From contig NC_088300.1 in NCBI RefSeq assembly GCF_032854445.1, positions 56,456,984 to 56,520,983 on the forward strand: a stretch of 64,000 nucleotides of DNA, in the 5' to 3' direction. The translations under genes and the position numbers were made by a program. The notes under the pieces are model-generated. The model had not been told where the DNA came from. It saw only the letters and a program-made list of their open reading frames with translations, and did no database searches. The stretch is from Liolophura sinensis (taxonomy: Eukaryota; Mollusca; Polyplacophora; Chitonida; Chitonidae). Positions 34,290-54,350 of the stretch are shown here, in pieces; position 1 is the first letter of the stretch; each line of letters starts with the position of its first letter.

Positions 34290-36948
34290 CTACCACTCTG
34301 CGGAAGGATTGCTGAGCATTCGCAGAAACGCGCGCCTTCTCACCTGACCAGACATAGCCTGCTCATTGTGCTCGTGTGGAGTACTTAGTGTTTCCGTAGG
34401 GTAGCTATCTGATCCTGAAGGTTCGCAATCGCTCTCCTGGTCCGAGTCGTGATCGTCACATGGAACATAAAAAGTTAGAATGAGATCTAGTTCCCTCTTG
34501 CGTGGAGGCATACCACCGTTATCACGGAGTCCGTCCATAAGGTGGCCAAGAGGTCTGTCACATGATGCATGTCCTCCAAACACGGGCTGTGGACGGAGGT
34601 CGGCCTCTGTATCGTCCCTTATGTACCACGTGAGACCATCTTTCCTCATCACCCGACGCACTGTGGGGTCGTCATTTTCACCTTCATCCAAATCGTCTGG
34701 GTATGTGAAATACATTCGTGGCTTAGGTGTTTTACGAGGCCTTGGGATGATGTCCGCGGTAAAAAAATATGCCCTGGTTCTCTTTCTTGGGTGCATTTGT
34801 AGAACTGGCGTTTTCAGGGTCGTAATGTTTTACGTTGGTCTTGAACTGAAATGCACGCCATTTTTATCAGCATCATGGTTCTTTTCCAAGCATGATTTGT
34901 TAGGCACTGCGTCTAATGGCGGAGGATTGTGCACATCCGGATCAATATCTGTCCAAGAATCCTCTTCCTCATCATCTGCAACCGAGAACGTGCAGGGTAG
35001 ATATCATACAAAGATAAAGCCCACCCATTACACTCGTATTAAGACATGACTGAGTATGACACCATAAAGCTCTGACGCCCCCCCCCCCTTAGTTTTACCT
35101 ACAGATGTTAATTGTTCCCAGTCGCTGAATATATTACTTACCGCACATGACGCACGGAGCTGTTGTCTCCATGCAGTTGCCATGAATATCTCGCATAAAG
35201 TACAACATACATGGGGCCGTTGTGCTCTAGTGCTGAAGAATATCTCACTTCCAGGATGCAAAGGGTTGTTGTGCCAAATTGGTAAGGAACATATCACGTA
35301 AAGTATGTGATACACAGGACTGCTGCACTACTGATGAAGAATATTTCACCGTACCGGATATAATGGGTTGTTGTGCCAAATTGGTAAGGAATATCTCACG
35401 TTAAGTACAAGGTACATGGGGCTGTTGCACTCTACTGATGAAAAATATCTCACCCCACAGGATGCATGGGATTGTTGTGCCAAATTGGTAAGGAATATAC
35501 CCTTTCACGTAAAGTACGTGATACCTAGGGCTGTTGCATTCTATCGCTTCTTGCATCTTTAGTGACACAACAAATCAGTTTTAGAGTCATTTTCATAATA
35601 AATGTACGCATAAATGCCACTGAAAAAATGCTTTAGTAATTGAAAAGGTTTACAGTAGCCAAAAATCGTATCGTTCCGCGCGAAGGATATGTTATATCAC
35701 TCTTCCACTAAAAAAGCTCCCAACAGAATATTAAAACAACTTACATACTTCTTAGCGCAACGGCGTAAGCCGAATCAAGTAAAAAAAAATGCAGTGATGT
35801 TAAATTGCAGTTTGCTAGATGTCGCTGGATCTAAGCGTCAAGTCCTGCATTCCTATACTACTAATAAAGCATGAAGGGGCCTTCCAAATCGATAATAGCA
35901 AAATCCATTTCCAAAACAACCTAATTCTCCAGTTATCTTTGGAAAATGTAAAAAAATAACAAATTAATAAGTTGGTAATATGCAAGATAGAAGCAGCCAG
36001 CACTTTTCAATGATGCAGAGGAGACTAGCTAATTGAGGAGCCGATTTTCTAAGCATGATATCCAAATTTAAATTTCAAAGCCCTAAGTCAGTGATTAATT
36101 TCCAGGTCGAACACAAATACTGGCACAGTCGCTCTGTTATCGCCACTGTTCATGATGATATAGTAAGCATGAATGCTCATACAGCCCTTGGCCCTGCAGG
36201 TTAAGCGCAATTAGGTAGTCCTACAACCATGGCAATTATGAAACAGTCACAACAGGTTTTTGCTTGCCAGAGTGAGTTAAAAAAACTCAGAGTGAAGATG
36301 TATGATGAAGTATCCTAGTTTTTTTAATCACTTGAAGGTCATTTAATTCCATGGTTCAGACACTGATAACACAGTTATTCGTATACTAATATTATAGAGG
36401 CCACGAAACTTGCTGCCAGGTTTATAAATTATGGGCACACATTGAGGTTGGTGTGGCTTACCTGACCAAGCCGGTGGGAATGGCATCTGGCTTGGGTGGC
36501 TTCTTCCTTTTTCGAATGGAATCAGTCTCAGTTTAAGAGTCTTTGGAGTAGTTTTTTGGCCATGGATGAATGTATGAAAATTGTTTTCATTTCCTGCTTC
36601 TTGGTTTTGTGGGGCTTCTGTTAGCTTCATCCCATCGGGTGAGTTTGATGAATGCCCACATTCAGAAGGGGATGTTACATAAGCAGTTTGTAATAATTCG
36701 GTGATACTTAAATCTTGATGTTTTCTTTCCTCGCTCAGAGGCAAGGTTACCTCGACAGTTCTACCGTTTCTTTTGTCTACCGAAGGGCTTGGCCTATTCC
36801 CGTTGTTGGGTGAGAGCAATCCGTTGACATTCTCCAGCCCTGCCTTCTCAGAGGATGTAGATGGCGTGTCTAGAGATTCGCAGACTCCTGGCTCTGTGAG
36901 TAAGGGAGATGTAGGCCCACTCGTCGATTGATCTGAGGAATTCTCCAT
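34290..36948 (-). CDS. Unrecognised acidic, Ser/Pro-rich protein, multi-exon
   Basis: Exon 36948-36462 starts with a good ATG context (AAAGATGG) and ends at the donor G|GTAAGC after FPPAWS, in phase 1. A second exon starts at 34975 after TTGCAG in the matching phase and reads DEEEDSWTDIDPDVHN. Its frame meets a TAA at 34830-34832, but that TAA overlaps a possible donor (GTAAAA at 34833). A 93-nt intron (34833-34741) ending CCCAAG would restore the frame into TPKPRMYFTYPDDLDEGEN and on to the stop at 34290. The product would be about 360 residues, Ser/Thr/Pro-rich in the first half, acidic and basic in patches in the second, with no signal peptide or membrane segment. More exons could lie between 34975 and 36462. 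I do not recognise the family. A poly(A) signal follows at 34242-34237. Confidence 0.6.
35193..35545. repeat. About 102-bp tandem repeat
   Basis: A little over three units, each containing GGGTTGTTGTGCCAAATTGG, TAAGGAATATCTCACG and TAAAGTAC. The units differ at several positions and vary between about 97 and 109 bp. It lies in the putative intron of the unrecognised minus-strand gene. Confidence 0.9.
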
Positions 36949-37194
36949 CTTTATTGCCAGTTTATCCCGGACTGAGGGCTCTTTTCTAAAATACCAAATT
37001 ATAATTTCATAACTTCCAATGCACCATATATATTGTCATGTACATATTAGGCCTACTACACGAACAGAAATTTTGACGGAATAGACTATCCTGTAGTCTA
37101 TTTCAAACACCGGAAGTTGAATTTGAAGGGTTGATTATTCAGTTAAGTAATTATACTTGAAATAAAGTCTGCAAAAACGGCTAGCTACATATAT

Positions 37195-37342
37195 TTATTT
37201 ATTTGATTGGTGTTTTACGCCAATCAGATTTCTCTTATACGACGGCGGCCAGCATTATGGTGGATGGAAACCGGGCAGAGCCCGGGGGAATTCCACGACC
37301 ATCCGCAGGTTGCCAGACCTTCCCACGTACGGCCGGAGAGGA
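37195..37342 (-). mobile_element. 5'-truncated SINE with perfect 15-bp target-site duplication
   Basis: Reverse copy of the main SINE family from its TTTA tail to GTACGGCCGGAGAGGA. It is flanked on both sides by GCTAGCTACATATAT (37180-37194 and 37343-37357). The perfect duplication suggests a fairly recent insertion. Confidence 0.94.
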
Positions 37343-37357
37343 GCTAGCTACATATAT

Positions 37358-39102
37358 GCTGATGGCATATCTGGGTCAAACCACCAGATTTTGACTAGCA
37401 TGTCTGCTGTCGTTTAGGAGTGGCAAGGTAAAAATTGACGGCATTGAGGCCATTCTGTGCCCTGTTTATATAATCGAAATAAACTTATCTGAAAATCGAC
37501 GTAATACTCTAAACCAACATAGAAAAAAGTGAACAGATAGGAGAACAGTAGGCAAAATCTCTAAAGAGAATTAAGTTTGGAAATGTGCATATACATGAAG
37601 ACTGGAAACTACTTACATCCATTCTTATGATCCGGACAAGCTATGTCGTGTTGATACCAAATGGCCAGGCATCGTGTATCTGTGATTATGACGTCAGATG
37701 ATGTTTGTCTTGGGAAACAAATCACATTTATAACGTGACGTCAGACTGACCATTTTTTATGCATACAATACCACTGTGACGTCAAAATGGCACCATACCA
37801 ACAGCGAACAGATACGGTCAGGATGCGTCAATATCAGGTGAATGGTGGCTTGTGATTTTTGCACCGTATATTCTGTCCGATTTCCTCTACAAAGCTGAAC
37901 GAAAAGTGAAAAATAAATCAATAAATAATTATTATTTTAAAATTATCCACAATCAGCATAATCGGCCAAAGGAGCTCTATTATTTCTTAAATTACACTAT
38001 CTCGCTTGAGTTGATTCTCCCATATCCTTTGCATGGGCGTGGAAATTCATATTGAAAGTACAATGTAGTTTAAAATTTTAAACTCAAAATACTTTAAAAT
38101 ACCCATGCAAACTAAATTTTGGTACCAGTGTGTTAATGACAGTGACGTTATAATGGCATGTATTATCGCGTTGCCCAGCCGCGTTCACATCGGACAATCT
38201 CTCATAGCCGTACTTGTGTTTCAGGTGTATCCGGTCAGGTGTATTAAAAGATCAACGATATGCTTTGATTGCATTGACGACTCGAGTAGCCTAAGTTATC
38301 AGGTTTAATTACCTGCTGGTGCATGTGGTGCGATGTCTGATCATCACGGCGTGCATTCCTCCAACCACTCGTAAACTAGAATGTCTTCATATAGGATACG
38401 GTACGGTAAGTGAAACATTCTTGAGTGTAGCCGCACACCGAACACCGATATATAATACAGATAATTTAAAAACAAATAAGCAGACCTACCATCATTATTA
38501 TATATATGTTTTATATATCCGATACGCCTATAAGTAAAGAAAATAAATTGTAAAATGTAGAGCTGCAAAATAACTTAGATGTGGTGTGAACAATCTAATC
38601 CCATTCTATTAATAACAGATTTGACTTTTTGACCGTGCCACTCTGAGCACTCTTGATAAAAAGAGCCCACTTCGCCCTGAAAATTAGTGAGCACCGGGAA
38701 TGGCCTGTAGTGTATAGGCCACACATATAGGCCTACGCCAACGTGAAAGTTGCTTCACCTTTTAAAAAGTGAAAATATCTGGTCACGGTAAAAATTAATG
38801 TTTATGTCATCAATCTGAGAGTTTAGAACTTATAGAAAGTCAAACAAAAACTTCAGAAAACAGACCTTGACAAAATTTAATACGGTATTGCGTGCACTAC
38901 TGATGTATTCTCAACAGGATGTGGACGCCATAGTCAAAATATGAGACGCATGAACATACGTAATTATCTGCCCCTTGGTTGTTGTGGTTGTGCTTGTCTT
39001 GTAGTTCCGGCAACGAATAGTGCTTTATCTTTCTATCACCTGTGCAATCTTTAGTAACGTTTTCAGTCTCTTAAATGCTTTATCGCTAGTATTTTAACCT
39101 GA
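37358..39102. promoter_or_regulatory. Divergent intergenic region upstream of JMJD6 and the unrecognised gene
   Basis: It separates two head-to-head genes. A donor-like ATGTAAGT on the minus strand near 37616 may end a 5' non-coding exon of the minus-strand gene. No TATA box at a convincing place was found for JMJD6. Confidence 0.4.
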
Positions 39103-46326
<7,224 letters not shown>

Positions 46327-47317
46327 CAAGTCTCCAGATGATCTACATTGCACCGTGCAGCTTGCTACCACTGGCCACTGCAGCAGCCAGAGATTTGCAT
46401 CCTTATATATACATGTAGCTTGCTATTGTTTTTTTTTCTTACTTGGCACCAAATTTTTGCGCCGCCAAAAGGCTGATGTGATGACCACAAGTTATTCCGT
46501 TTACATACACGACTTGATAAATGTCTTGTATGGAACTTCTATCCTTATATTTGCAATAGTAGTATAAAATCAAGAGTGGCTTTTTTTATATCAAAAAAAA
46601 AAAAACATGTAATAGTTTATAACACTGTCAGATTTAATTGAAAGGTGTGACAGTCTTACCTAGTCTTCGGCAGTTTTGTTGATCAGACGTTGTTGTATTG
46701 TGTATTGTGTGGCATTTGTGTGATTTTTGAAGAATGAATCATACCTCTCTAAAACAGTTTTAAACCTTTAAATTCTTGAAGAATTCTGTTACGGCTTTAT
46801 CTACAGATGTAATGAAAACTGATCACTTTAAAAATCAGTTTGTATACCTGTAGCACATCACATCACACCCACTCATCAGTTTTAAGCAGCCATAAATATT
46901 TATGAAAGTCATTTGAGAACAGGGAGAAATTCTGTTAGTTTGAATATACAGAGAGAAATTCTGTTCATTTCAATATACAGAGAGAAAATCTCTTAGTTAA
47001 GTCTATATTCATGTTTTTGGAAATATGATCTATGGATTTTTATCACATTAACAAAGTAAATGGGAATGATAGGTGAAGTTTTATCACAAGCCCAGTACTG
47101 TAACTGTACATGTCAGCCATTTTCTCCTCATCAATGTATTAGACATGTTAGTTTAACTGACAACACAAATTCCATATCATCATTGTTGGGTCTGATCTGT
47201 CGGATGTAAATATGTCACTGCTGTCAGCTTTTAGTCCAGTCACTTCATCTGTTAATATATACGCACTTTATGAAGACAACAAGCGTTGGTTAGTCATAAT
47301 TTATAATGATTTATTTA

Positions 47318-47415
47318 CCTTTTTATTTGAATGATTTTTTACGCATCACTCAAGACTATTTCACTTGTACGGCTGTGGCCTACATTGTGGTGGGAGGAAG
47401 CTAACAAGACCGACC
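47318..47415 (-). mobile_element. Degenerate SINE fragment
   Basis: Reverse copy of the SINE 3' region: TTATTTGAATGATTTTTTAC, CACTCAAGACTATTTCACTT, GTACGGCTGTGGCC and TTGTGGTGGGAGGAA, each with several substitutions. Confidence 0.7.
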
Positions 47416-47689
47416 ATATTTTTTATTTACAAGGACGACATCTGACTTCTGATGGTTGGGGACACTCTTACAGCAGCTTTTTGCACCAGTGGGGTGTGTT
47501 TATAAGGAAATCAGTTTAACTAGAAATAACTGAATGAAATGAATGTGACATTTCTGTTACATCTATGTCTGTACACATCAGTTGACCCAGAAGTTAGAAT
47601 GTCGTCTTTGCATTCATGAGACAGGGCCTGATTCCAAGTCTGACTAAAACTTTAAGATTGGTAGTCTTGGTATGTTCTGTGTGAGAAAC

Positions 47690-47800
47690 AGTACGAAGGG
47701 ATATGCCAGTGCTCGTCAGCCTGGTGTCAGTATGCTTTGACTGGATGCCAGTGTCAGATCTGGTGTCCTCAGCATGGCAATCCAGTGAGGTAAAACTACA
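47690..47800 (+). repeat. Second dispersed repeat family, partial copy
   Basis: Shares GTCAGCCTGGTGTCAGTATG, GATCTGGTGTCCTCAGCATG and CAATCCAGTGAGG with the other copies. Confidence 0.65.
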
Positions 47801-50800
47801 GGTAGGTATGTCTAACTCCTCTATGCGTGTATACAACATCATAGTACTGCATTTTATAGAATTTATTGTCTGTTGTGAGAACATTTTACACGCACATGAT
47901 CACAGTTAACGCATACAAAATTTGTGACTAAAGGTGAATGTTCAGTGTGAAAAACGGTCAAGAAATACAGTAAGGCTGTTATTTTTATTTTTTCACCAAT
48001 ACAATGAAACTGTGTGATGGGTGGCATGCCTAAGATAAACCACTGATCTTTGGCAAGTTACTGACAAACTTTTCCGCATGGAGAGTCATGGATTGCTTAT
48101 TGTCACCAGGTCACCACGATGAAGTGGAGTGGGTGAAGTGACAAATTCTGTGTTCAATCCTCTGTCAAATATTAATACCAGTTACATATAATTTGAATCC
48201 AGAGATCCATTTGATATTCACAAAACAGCAGGAATAGAACAAAGTTAAGCAGACACAACCAAGTACACGGCTTATTGATTTTTATGAAAATAGTTTAATT
48301 GCATAGGTATAAATACTATACAGTAATTGATATATTATGTTAATAACATCTACTGTAAGTCTACTCTTGGTACAAGGGCCTATTTAATGAAGCAGTGACA
48401 ACATTTACCCACTCCAAACATTCATCACATATCGTGTAGGCATGGATATACCTCAACATAGCAAAAGGGCAAAAGATATCTATGTTATGAGATGGGCCCC
48501 TGATGTCTGTGGTGCACAAATATGTACCTAGATTACAACCGCTGTAAATACCAGGGGTCTTTTTCACAAAACAGCTATACACTGTAACCTGAAGTACACA
48601 TGTACTGGTACACGGCTTGAATCAAATTTTCTTCTTATCCACTAATAATTCAGCTTTAAACATGAAAGTGCTAATCCTGCATCATTTTTACTCCTGTTTA
48701 ACCGTGATAACATAGGTGTAGGTTGACACTGATGTCTCAATGCTAATGGGGGGTAACAAAGTCTCCTTCCATGATCGTCTGTTTAAGTACTGGGTTTGAA
48801 GTACGAGCAGTGTAATGGTGCAATAAGCAAATTCAACCCTTAAACTGCTGCATGTACATGTATGTAATATGGAAGGCCATCCAACACCAAGTCATACCAT
48901 GCACTGGATGTGTGTGATGGACATATCAGCTGTTGGTGGAATAAAGTATGCAATAAATAACACTTTTTCCTCACTAGTTTCTTTCAATTTCTCTATCAAA
49001 TCATACGGGCAAGCCTTTAACTGCAGTAATGACACTGAATTTAATACCTATCAGAAAACATATGAGTGAGACAGCAGTAAAACTGTCAATGTCCAATGAC
49101 TGAACATTTATCACAACACCTGGGAACTAGACTCATCATTTACAGTAGATACCCGGCATACAGTAAGTGTGCTTACGAATTTAACATAATTTATACATAT
49201 ACTGAATATACACTGTAACATAAAAATAGTGCTCCGGCAACAATGATAGGTATATTATACTGTAACCTTAAGTAACAACGTAGGTACACATTAGGTGACT
49301 GCTCACCTATGTCCAGTGTTACAAAAAAAAATAAATAACAGAACAGTGTACATTATCAGTATCCACCTAAAAGAAATGCATGTACCTCCATAACACTTCA
49401 TCACATACCTAACAAGCCCTTAATACCGAGAGGGCATCTTACAAATGACAATAAAGTTTTACATAATCAATTCCATACTAACATGATGACAGTACTGTAG
49501 GCTTACCTACAAGGGGATGGCAGAAGGGGCTATACGTTACACTGTGATACAAAATGAATTGGCATGCAAATTGCACAAAAACACCAAGTGATCGTATCAA
49601 CAATCAGCTGACATGTTGGGTAATTTTGTGAGGCCGATGTAGATCTTACATGCCAATCAGCACGTAACAATTCGTGAACAATCAAACCACTCATCAATGT
49701 TTACTAACACACAAACTTAAAAACAATCCTCTCAGTTATCAATACACAACATCAATACACAACCATCGCACACACACCAAAACAAGCAACAACCTGCCTA
49801 TCTTGTGAATCATCTACATCCCTTAAACTACATGTACAGTACACCAGACATTTTTAGAAGTGTTTCAAATATTATTTGAAAATATATTCAGGTAAATGAT
49901 ATAATTCCATTTTATTTTACTAGGTTTATGGTGTGATGTAGCTGACATTTCTCTTCCCTGACAATATAGACAGAGTTAAGCTGGATACCCACTGGTGATT
50001 TTCACCTTACCTGCATAAGGCTGTCCTGGTTGATAATTCTGAGAACGTCATCTAACACATCAGCACTAACAATACTGCTTAGCAGTTTTAGTCTGATGGA
50101 ATCAGGCTTTTACTAATTTGGAATTAATTATATCATTAACCTTAACTTGTGAATGATCTTGAGTGCAGTGATGTTAGGATGAAGGCTAGATTGACTGATT
50201 GGTGCTTACATATAACCCTATACTTATAAATATTTCACTTATATAAGTCAATGGCAGGCAGTTTAATGGAAAAACCACAAACCTTTGTCAACCAACTAAC
50301 AAAGTTTTCCATGTTTGATGTAACTCAACCTGTAAGCCATTATTTGTTAGAAGGCAAGTGACCTGTGGTCAATTTCATTAATATAAAAGGGGGCATTTTC
50401 ATCACCTGTTAGGCTACATGATGCAAAACAGTGAATGAAAAAGTGAGTGTTACTACACAATGGTATGTGAAAAAAACATAAAACATAACTCTGGCAACTT
50501 GTACCCTGATATAAATATGAAATCTAAACTCACAAGGTAGAAACTCTGTCATAGGTAATAATTTCAGTAACTTTGGGTTGCCCAAAATAATATATGTCTC
50601 ATATGTTTTTTTGTTCTCTTTTTTTTTTTTGATATTGTATGAATCACTATTACAGCCAGGGTCCATCACAATCAACAAGATACAACACTGTGTGGAGATA
50701 CCAAATAATAGCACCTGACATCAACTGGCATGAAATCTTCACAACCACTATCTACATGAAAGCACCAGTATGGTGACCCATTTACCCACCATCAGTGATA

Positions 50801-51382
50801 ATAGGACATTATGGCATTTCAGCGCACAATATAGTAAAACTGTACAGATCCATATTAAGCTCATCTGCTGTTGTGAAAATCAGCACAATACGACTCAGTG
50901 AGAATATGCAAGTTTACAGAGAAAATCTTAGAATTCACAACACAAAAATAAAATGATCGTCTTCAGTTGCATTAAAGTCTGTGCCTGTAAAACGTACAAT
51001 GCCCGATGTACACATCTAACTGACAGCTTGGTGTTATAAGTTATAAGTGGTTCTCCTGCTTTCATACACCTGTATATCTGTGCAGCAAAAGCTCTCTCCT
51101 TTAGTATAATACAACAATACAGTTTTAACGAGCATATATGTTATTACACTAATATTCTAACGATAAAAGAAACACTCCATTGAGCACAGATTTCACAGGA
51201 AGCCTGGTGGATAGTCAAGAAATGCTTCCTTATATTAAGCACTTGAATAATTCATGTAAGAAAACATAAAAGCTGTGCAAGTTCAATGTATACTGTGACT
51301 TTATAGACAAGCTCTGTAAAGCAATCAGCACGGTAACTAAGGGAAGACAACTCTGGCTGACAGAGCTTGACAGAGTTATCTC

Positions 51383-54031
51383 TCAGCCCACCATGTAAAG
51401 TCCCATTGCCTCATCACTGTCACCCTGCAACATTTGATAAAGCCTGGGTTTGGTGGCCTTGTGGCGCGTAACGTCCAGTGAGGGTAGCTTGACCGGCTCG
51501 TTTGGCAGACCATGATCCTGGTTATACGGACACACCTTTAGGTGGTCAGCCAATGGGTTGTTGTTCTGAAAGAGCCATCTCTCCACAGGTGTGAATGAGG
51601 TACTGAAAAACCATTTCTGAAATAGGAATTTAATTTAAATAAATCACTGATTTACATGAAAAGTAAAAGACATAAAACTAAATGTTTCCTCATCAACATA
51701 ATGCTTCAGACAAAATTTAGCAGTCTACTGCAAAATATATATACAAATAGATCTATAAATGCATTAGCTGAATGGACCTTGAAACGAGCTATTATAAGCA
51801 AAAAATATTCATGGGATGACACTGACACCCTCTTGTTCACTACAGACCACTGTACAATCTAATGTTTTAAAACAATTTTTACTTGATAGGAAAAATTTTC
51901 AAAAAAATAAATCAAAATAATTCCTTGCATAGTGTTCAATGGTCTTCCACCTGAATTATATTTCATTTTAGTGTTTTCTTTTCCCGATTTAACACTAATG
52001 AGATCCCATGACAAAGCTCTACATTGATTACATGTATATAGGGTAAGCTGTCACATGTACACAGAGATAAGACTTTCTTCTAACCATCTTGTGTGCATGA
52101 TGTAGAGTACCTTGATACCTTTCCCAAAACTTAATTAATCTCTGTCCTCTTGGTTTGTTTCAACATTAATTAGACAACAAATCCACACATACAAAGAACT
52201 TCTTTCCTGTAACATTGGTGGCCCACTTTACCTTGTAGGCGATGTGCCAGAAATTCCTCTGTCCCATTCTTTTCTTCTCCCACACCTGTACGACCACACC
52301 TCTCTCCTCTAGCATGTTACAGCAAAGTTCTCGAAGAAATTTACTGGTGAGAGCCAAGTTAGAGAGACTGAAGCTGTCGAGAGACCGAGCAATTCGATGT
52401 AAAACCTCATATGGGAGGGTAGTCAGCAAGTCCTGCTCTTCATCAAGCCCTCTGTCTGACAATTTCTTGTTATAAAACGGCTGGATGTGAATATCGGAGT
52501 CATACTTGTAGGAGGTGGAGATTTCAGGTGTGGCTTCTCGCTCCTTCACAGTCTTGTGACATGAATCGCTTTTAAGATTGTCCCCACTCTTGCTTGATTC
52601 CTGCATATCAGTGAACGCATCCTTGCGGTAACAAGCCATGACTTCTCATACGGTGGCCCGTACACCAAAGCTCTCAGATATCATGCTATGTACAACCTCT
52701 GAGCCCATCTCTGTGGGACAAAACCTCTGAAATGAGAACTCACAACCGTAACACGCCAGCGGACATCGCTGCTCCAGCCAGCCATTGAGCAGACAATGAA
52801 TATCATTGTGGACGTTCTTGAAGTGCCATGGATATTCATCTCTCCTGAACTCCTGGGCACACAAAAATGTGTACATGGCAGGGGCTTAGGCTGGTACCGC
52901 GTGATCGATTCAATATTAATGTCCACACCTAAAACCTCGTTCAGTTTCATCGGTTCTTTTAACGATAACAGTCTTTTGGCCTCATTCCTCTATTTCTTTG
53001 CTGTAATCAACAAGCTGACGAGCAGTAGATAATCCCAGAGATGGTTCAGACGAAACTTTTGAGATTGATGACTTTCGGAGCAACAAATCCTCATGATCTG
53101 AAGACAGATTGTCCGTCAATGATTTACTCTGGCCGATATGAGATGCGGTTGGTTTGGTGGTTAGATTCTTCACTGCCGTGTCCTCTTTGGTGTTGGGTTT
53201 GCGAGTAAGTGAACTACTATGGTCAGTCAGAGATTCCCCTGGATGGTCCTCTAGATCCATCATTTCATTGCCTTCCATGATACCTGTCAAAGGGCTGTTG
53301 ATATGGTTAGCAAGAACATCAAGTGCAGCAGAGAGAGACTCTGTTGTCCTGTTGTGAGGCTCTATACAGCTGGCTACAGACGCTCCTCTGTAGCCCAGGT
53401 GGACTTGTCCAGGACTCCCAGGGCGCATCACTGTCATCATCAGATACAGAGTGAGATGTGTCCACAGAGTTAGCCATATCAGACTCCACTGAGCTGCTTC
53501 TGTAGTCAAATGGTACAGCCGGGAACCTCTTTGTTAGAGCATTGCGCAACACACGTCGTGTTCTGACTGGTGCCTTTCAGTGACTCTATCAGCATCCTCT
53601 GGTCCCGCATGGCCAATGCAACATCTAGTTGCGCACATCGTATATGAGGATTAGCCAATGGGATTGCGGCTTTGGCCTTCATGTCTTGCGAGTGTAAAGG
53701 CCAACGATTCCATTCACTTGAGCACCTTATGACACTCGCTGGACAGGTCTCTAAATGAATTCCTAATTTCCACCTAGGTATAAGTATCGGGCAACCATTC
53801 TCGCAGTTTATACATGGTGCTTTCACCAAGGGACACCAAAGATAATGGTCTTTGACTTTACAGGAGTGTAATCGTGCCCCGCACCCCACTTCACAGTCAA
53901 TCACCTTACAGTTCAAGTCCTCGGCTGGGGTCTCAGAACAGTAACTGTTGTAGCAGGAAAAAACAGTGATCATGTATGTACTCTGATGGGCAACATTCAG
54001 GCTGTCCACGATCCATTTTGATAAGCAGCAA
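51383..54031 (-). pseudogene. FBXO30: F-box protein FBXO30/FBXO40-like, reading frame broken
   Basis: FBXO30 and FBXO40 are substrate receptors of SCF ubiquitin ligases. A 3' splice site (TTTCAG) precedes the exon at 54031; the ATG is at 54016-54014. The TRAF-type zinc-finger region shows HC followed by SCYNSYC, then CEVGCGARLHSC, CPASVIRC and EWNRWP. Next come QLDVALAMRDQRML, NRTTESLSAALDVL, the YTFLCAQEFRRDEYPWHF and CPLACYGCEF block, and an F-box (TTLPYEVLHRIARSLDSF) near 52400. A phase-0 intron (52231-51617, AAG|GTAAAG to TTTCAG) leads to the last exon 51616-51383 with PLADHLKVCP. The large exon (54016-52232) is broken by about five single-base frameshifts (near 53960, 53576, 53347, 52983 and 52883) and a TGA at 52648-52646. 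The breaks may be true decay or sequence errors. Assignment to FBXO30/40 is very secure; whether the gene works is open. Confidence 0.9.
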
Positions 54032-54084
54032 CTGAAACATATAAAACATCAGCTCCTCTTACTAACATGCCACCTCATTAATTA

Positions 54085-54350
54085 ATGGCTAGTTATCTCC
54101 AGGGCAAACAAATTGGTGAATGGTTAGTTATCCCCAGGTGATACCCACTGGTCAGTGGCTAGTTTTCTCCAGGTGATACCCACTGGTCAGTGGCTAGTTT
54201 TCTCCAGGGAATTCCCACTGGTCAGTGGCTAGTCATTCCCATGGAATACCAACTGGGGAATGGCTAGTAATCTCTTGGGAACCCTACTGGTCAGTAGGTG
54301 TTTATCCTCAGGAAAGACTCACTGGTCAGTGGCTAGTTTCCCAAAAGGGA
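54085..54350. repeat. 35-bp minisatellite upstream of the FBXO30-like coding exon
   Basis: About seven degenerate units of TGGTCAGTGGCTAGTTTTCT, followed by CCAGGTGATACCCAC. It lies in the intron before the coding exon, starting about 50 nt from its 3' splice site. Confidence 0.92.

Larger units (their letters stand above)
46327..51382. other. Tail-to-tail intergenic region between JMJD6 and the FBXO30-like gene
   Basis: It should hold the 3' UTRs of both genes. A degenerate reverse SINE (47318-47415) and part of the second dispersed repeat (47690-47800) are present. AATAAA motifs are near 48941 on the plus strand and near 49913 on the minus strand, but neither can be tied to a transcript end. 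No other exon was recognised. Confidence 0.5.
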
